From: Bradyrhizobium retamae
GTDB lineage: Bacteria; Pseudomonadota; Alphaproteobacteria; Rhizobiales; Xanthobacteraceae
NCBI RefSeq assembly: GCF_001440415.1
Contig: NZ_LLYA01000001.1
Span: forward strand, 460,608-524,607
Direction: 5' to 3'
Length of the DNA: 64,000 bases
A model generated the notes under the pieces. That model was not told where the DNA came from. It did no database searches and saw only the letters and a program-made list of their open reading frames with translations. The translations under genes and the position numbers were made by a program. Positions 62,552 through 64,000 of the stretch are shown here, piece after piece; positions within the stretch are counted from its first letter, which is position 1, and every line of letters starts with the position of its first letter.

Positions 62552-62554
62552 CGC

Positions 62555-63427
62555 TCACCGTCCCGTTATTGCCGCGATTTTTGGCATTGCCGCTGCGTCC
62601 TGCGGAGATGCGGCACGCGCACCGCTCGGCCGATAGAGGCCGCGCTTGTCCGGGAACGGCTTGAAGACATCAGTCAGGCCGACGACCGTTTCCGCCGCTC
62701 CCAGCACCAGGAAGCCATCGCCTTCCATTGCCTTGGCGAGGCGGCCAAAGATATTGATCTTGGTCTCCTGATCGAAATAGATCAGGACGTTGCGGCAGAA
62801 GATGACATCGAAGGTACCGAGCTGAGAGAAATCGTGCAGCAGATTAAGCTGGCGATGCTGCACCATGCCGCGCAGCTCCGGGCTGATCTGCCAAAGTTCG
62901 CCGTTCTGCTTGAAGTATTTGACGAGAAGCTGAATCGGAAGGCCGCGCTGAACTTCGAATTGGCTGTAGATGCCCGACTTCGATTTTTCGAGCACTTCCT
63001 GCGACAGGTCGGTCGCGATGATCTCGAACCGCCAGCCGGCTAGCGCCGCGCCCATTTCCTTCAGCGACATGGCAAGCGAATACGGCTCCTGGCCGGTCGA
63101 GCCGGCGGCACACCATATCCTGATGCTCTTGCGGCCGGCGCGCGCCTTCAACAGCTCCGGCATGATCGTATCGCGGAAGTGTTCGAATGGCACCTTGTCG
63201 CGAAAGAAGAAGGTCTCGTTGGTGGTCATGGCCTCGACCACCTGGACGGTGATCGATGACGATCCGCCCTTCATCTTCTGCACGAGTTCGCCGATGCCCG
63301 ACACACCGCATTTGCGCGAGAGCGGAAGCAGGCGGCTTTCGATCAGGTATTGCTTGTCTGCAGATAGGTCGAGACCAGAATGATCCTTCAGGAGCTTACG
63401 CAGATACTCATAGTCTGTCGGGGTCAC
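62555..63427 (-). CDS. cheR: chemotaxis protein methyltransferase
   Basis: This 290-residue enzyme methylates glutamates of chemoreceptors with S-adenosylmethionine. The N-terminal helical domain (about 1-75) is followed by TTNETFFFRDKVPFEHFRDTIMPEL, the cofactor motif RIWCAAGSTGQEPYSLAM, IIATDLSQEVLEKSKSGIYS and FDVIFCRNVLIYFDQETK. The start at 63427 gives the family length. It lies 41 bases downstream of cheY and 3 bases before the PilZ-like gene. Confidence 0.95.
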   Translation of the reverse strand: MTPTDYEYLRKLLKDHSGLDLSADKQYLIESRLLPLSRKCGVSGIGELVQKMKGGSSSITVQVVEAMTTNETFFFRDKVPFEHFRDTIMPELLKARAGRKSIRIWCAAGSTGQEPYSLAMSLKEMGAALAGWRFEIIATDLSQEVLEKSKSGIYSQFEVQRGLPIQLLVKYFKQNGELWQISPELRGMVQHRQLNLLHDFSQLGTFDVIFCRNVLIYFDQETKINIFGRLAKAMEGDGFLVLGAAETVVGLTDVFKPFPDKRGLYRPSGARAASPQDAAAMPKIAAITGR

Positions 63428-63468
63428 GGGAGCCTCTCAAGGACAAGCGATAAGATTTAGATCGGGCT

Positions 63469-63846
63469 CTATTCCGGGAGCGCGACCAGGCCGACTTCCT
63501 GGAATTTTGCCGCGACGATCTCCTTGTCGAACGGCTTCATGATGTATTCATTGGCGCCGGCATGCAGCGCGCGAGATATATGATCCATGCCGTTCTCGGT
63601 GGTGCAGAACACCACCTTGGGCGCGTCGCCGCCGGGCAGGCGGCGCAGATGGCCGAGAAATTCGTAGCCGTCCATGACCGGCATGTTCCAGTCGAGCAGA
63701 ACTGCCGTGGGCATGGCACTCTTGCAGGCTTCAAGCGCCTGCTCGCCGTCCTCGGCTTCAGTAATTTGGAAGTCCAGCTCTTCCAGGATGCGGCGCGCGA
63801 TCTTTCGCACGACACTGGAGTCATCGACGACAAGACAGGTTTTCAT
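63469..63846 (-). CDS. cheY: chemotaxis response regulator CheY
   Basis: This 125-residue single receiver has the acidic pair VVDDSS (residues 7-8), phosphoacceptor Asp52 in VLLDWNMPVMDGYEF, Thr in VFCTTEN and Lys in YIMKPFDKE. It is phosphorylated by CheA and binds the flagellar switch or acts as a phosphate sink. It is 26 bases behind cheW, and the sequence GGAGGCCGAG precedes its ATG. Confidence 0.94.
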   Translation of the reverse strand: MKTCLVVDDSSVVRKIARRILEELDFQITEAEDGEQALEACKSAMPTAVLLDWNMPVMDGYEFLGHLRRLPGGDAPKVVFCTTENGMDHISRALHAGANEYIMKPFDKEIVAAKFQEVGLVALPE

Positions 63847-63872
63847 CTCGGCCTCCTTGGTTGACGAGCGGC

Positions 63873-64000
63873 CTACGCTGCGAGGGTTGCTTTCGGTATG
63901 ATTTCGAGGACGCGATCGACGTCGAGGACGACCATGAGCTGGCCATCGAGGCGGTGCACGCCGCCGGCGAGCTTGGCCATGCGGGGGTCGCCATCGCCTG
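63873..64000 (-). CDS. cheW: chemotaxis coupling protein CheW, C-terminal part only
   Basis: The minus-strand frame entering from the right edge reads GDGDPRMAKLAGGVHRLDGQ, then LMVVLDVDRVLEIIPKATLAA and stops at 63873. The LDVDRVL end is typical of CheW, and its place before cheY supports this. Only about 42 residues are inside the window; the rest lies to the right, where cheA would be expected. Confidence 0.8.
   Translation of the reverse strand, partial: GDGDPRMAKLAGGVHRLDGQLMVVLDVDRVLEIIPKATLAA

Overview
The window reads as chromosomal DNA of a high-GC alphaproteobacterium, most likely Bradyrhizobium or a near relative (Nitrobacteraceae, Hyphomicrobiales). This is inferred from protein style (form II CoxSLM, FixJ-like and CheR/CheY/CheW proteins, many broad catabolic operons) and from several families of short palindromic intergenic repeats typical of that group. 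No phage, insertion sequence, CRISPR array or rRNA was seen. One tRNA gene, tRNA-Ser(GGA), is present.

Layout. 0-3 kb: a TRAP transporter large permease (cut by the window edge), convergent with its DctP-type binding protein, then tRNA-Ser. 3-8 kb: a small secreted protein, then an MFS transporter-otsB-otsA trehalose operon. 8-10.6 kb: a frameshifted DUF3175 gene and a chemoreceptor. 10.7-16 kb: a nested inverted-repeat element, a form II carbon-monoxide-dehydrogenase-like operon in S-L-M order with a clear terminator, and a CaiB/racemase-type CoA enzyme. 16-24.7 kb: tyrosine/homogentisate catabolism: hppD with a divergent Lrp regulator, DUF1272, then a five-gene operon (FAD monooxygenase, DUF2783, an odd metallo-beta-lactamase-fold protein, hmgA, fahA) with a divergent MarR regulator. 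24.7-26.8 kb: a small operon of lactonase-like MBL protein, HIBADH-like dehydrogenase and RidA.

26.8-45.5 kb is an envelope and signalling block. It holds two caspase-fold proteins that have both lost the catalytic His and Cys, an OmpA-family protein, an RND adaptor and pump, a second paralogous orphan adaptor, a Crp-type regulator, an AsmA protein, a class III nucleotide cyclase, an unrecognised 576-residue protein, a nuclease-fold/sunset-domain protein and an LssY_C protein. Three CRP-like palindromes (TGTGA-N6-TCACA type) lie in its intergenic regions, one of them beside the crp gene. The caspase-like/adaptor pair occurs twice, and I regard this block as the most interesting part of the window.

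45.5-57 kb: a class V aminotransferase followed by a decayed ABC permease gene, an S9 peptidase, and a sugar-acid-type operon (ABC binding protein, ATPase, permease, IlvD/Edd dehydratase, SMP-30 lactonase, RraA-like protein). That operon is controlled by a divergent GntR regulator with a perfect 12+12 palindrome in the shared promoter. 57-64 kb: a response regulator, a large hybrid histidine kinase and a FixJ-like regulator, a remnant of a small gene, and a chemotaxis operon (cheW cut by the window edge, cheY, cheR, PilZ-like).

All assignments come from reading the sequence and remembered family motifs; no database search was run. Start codons were chosen by Shine-Dalgarno sequence, signal peptide position and family length.
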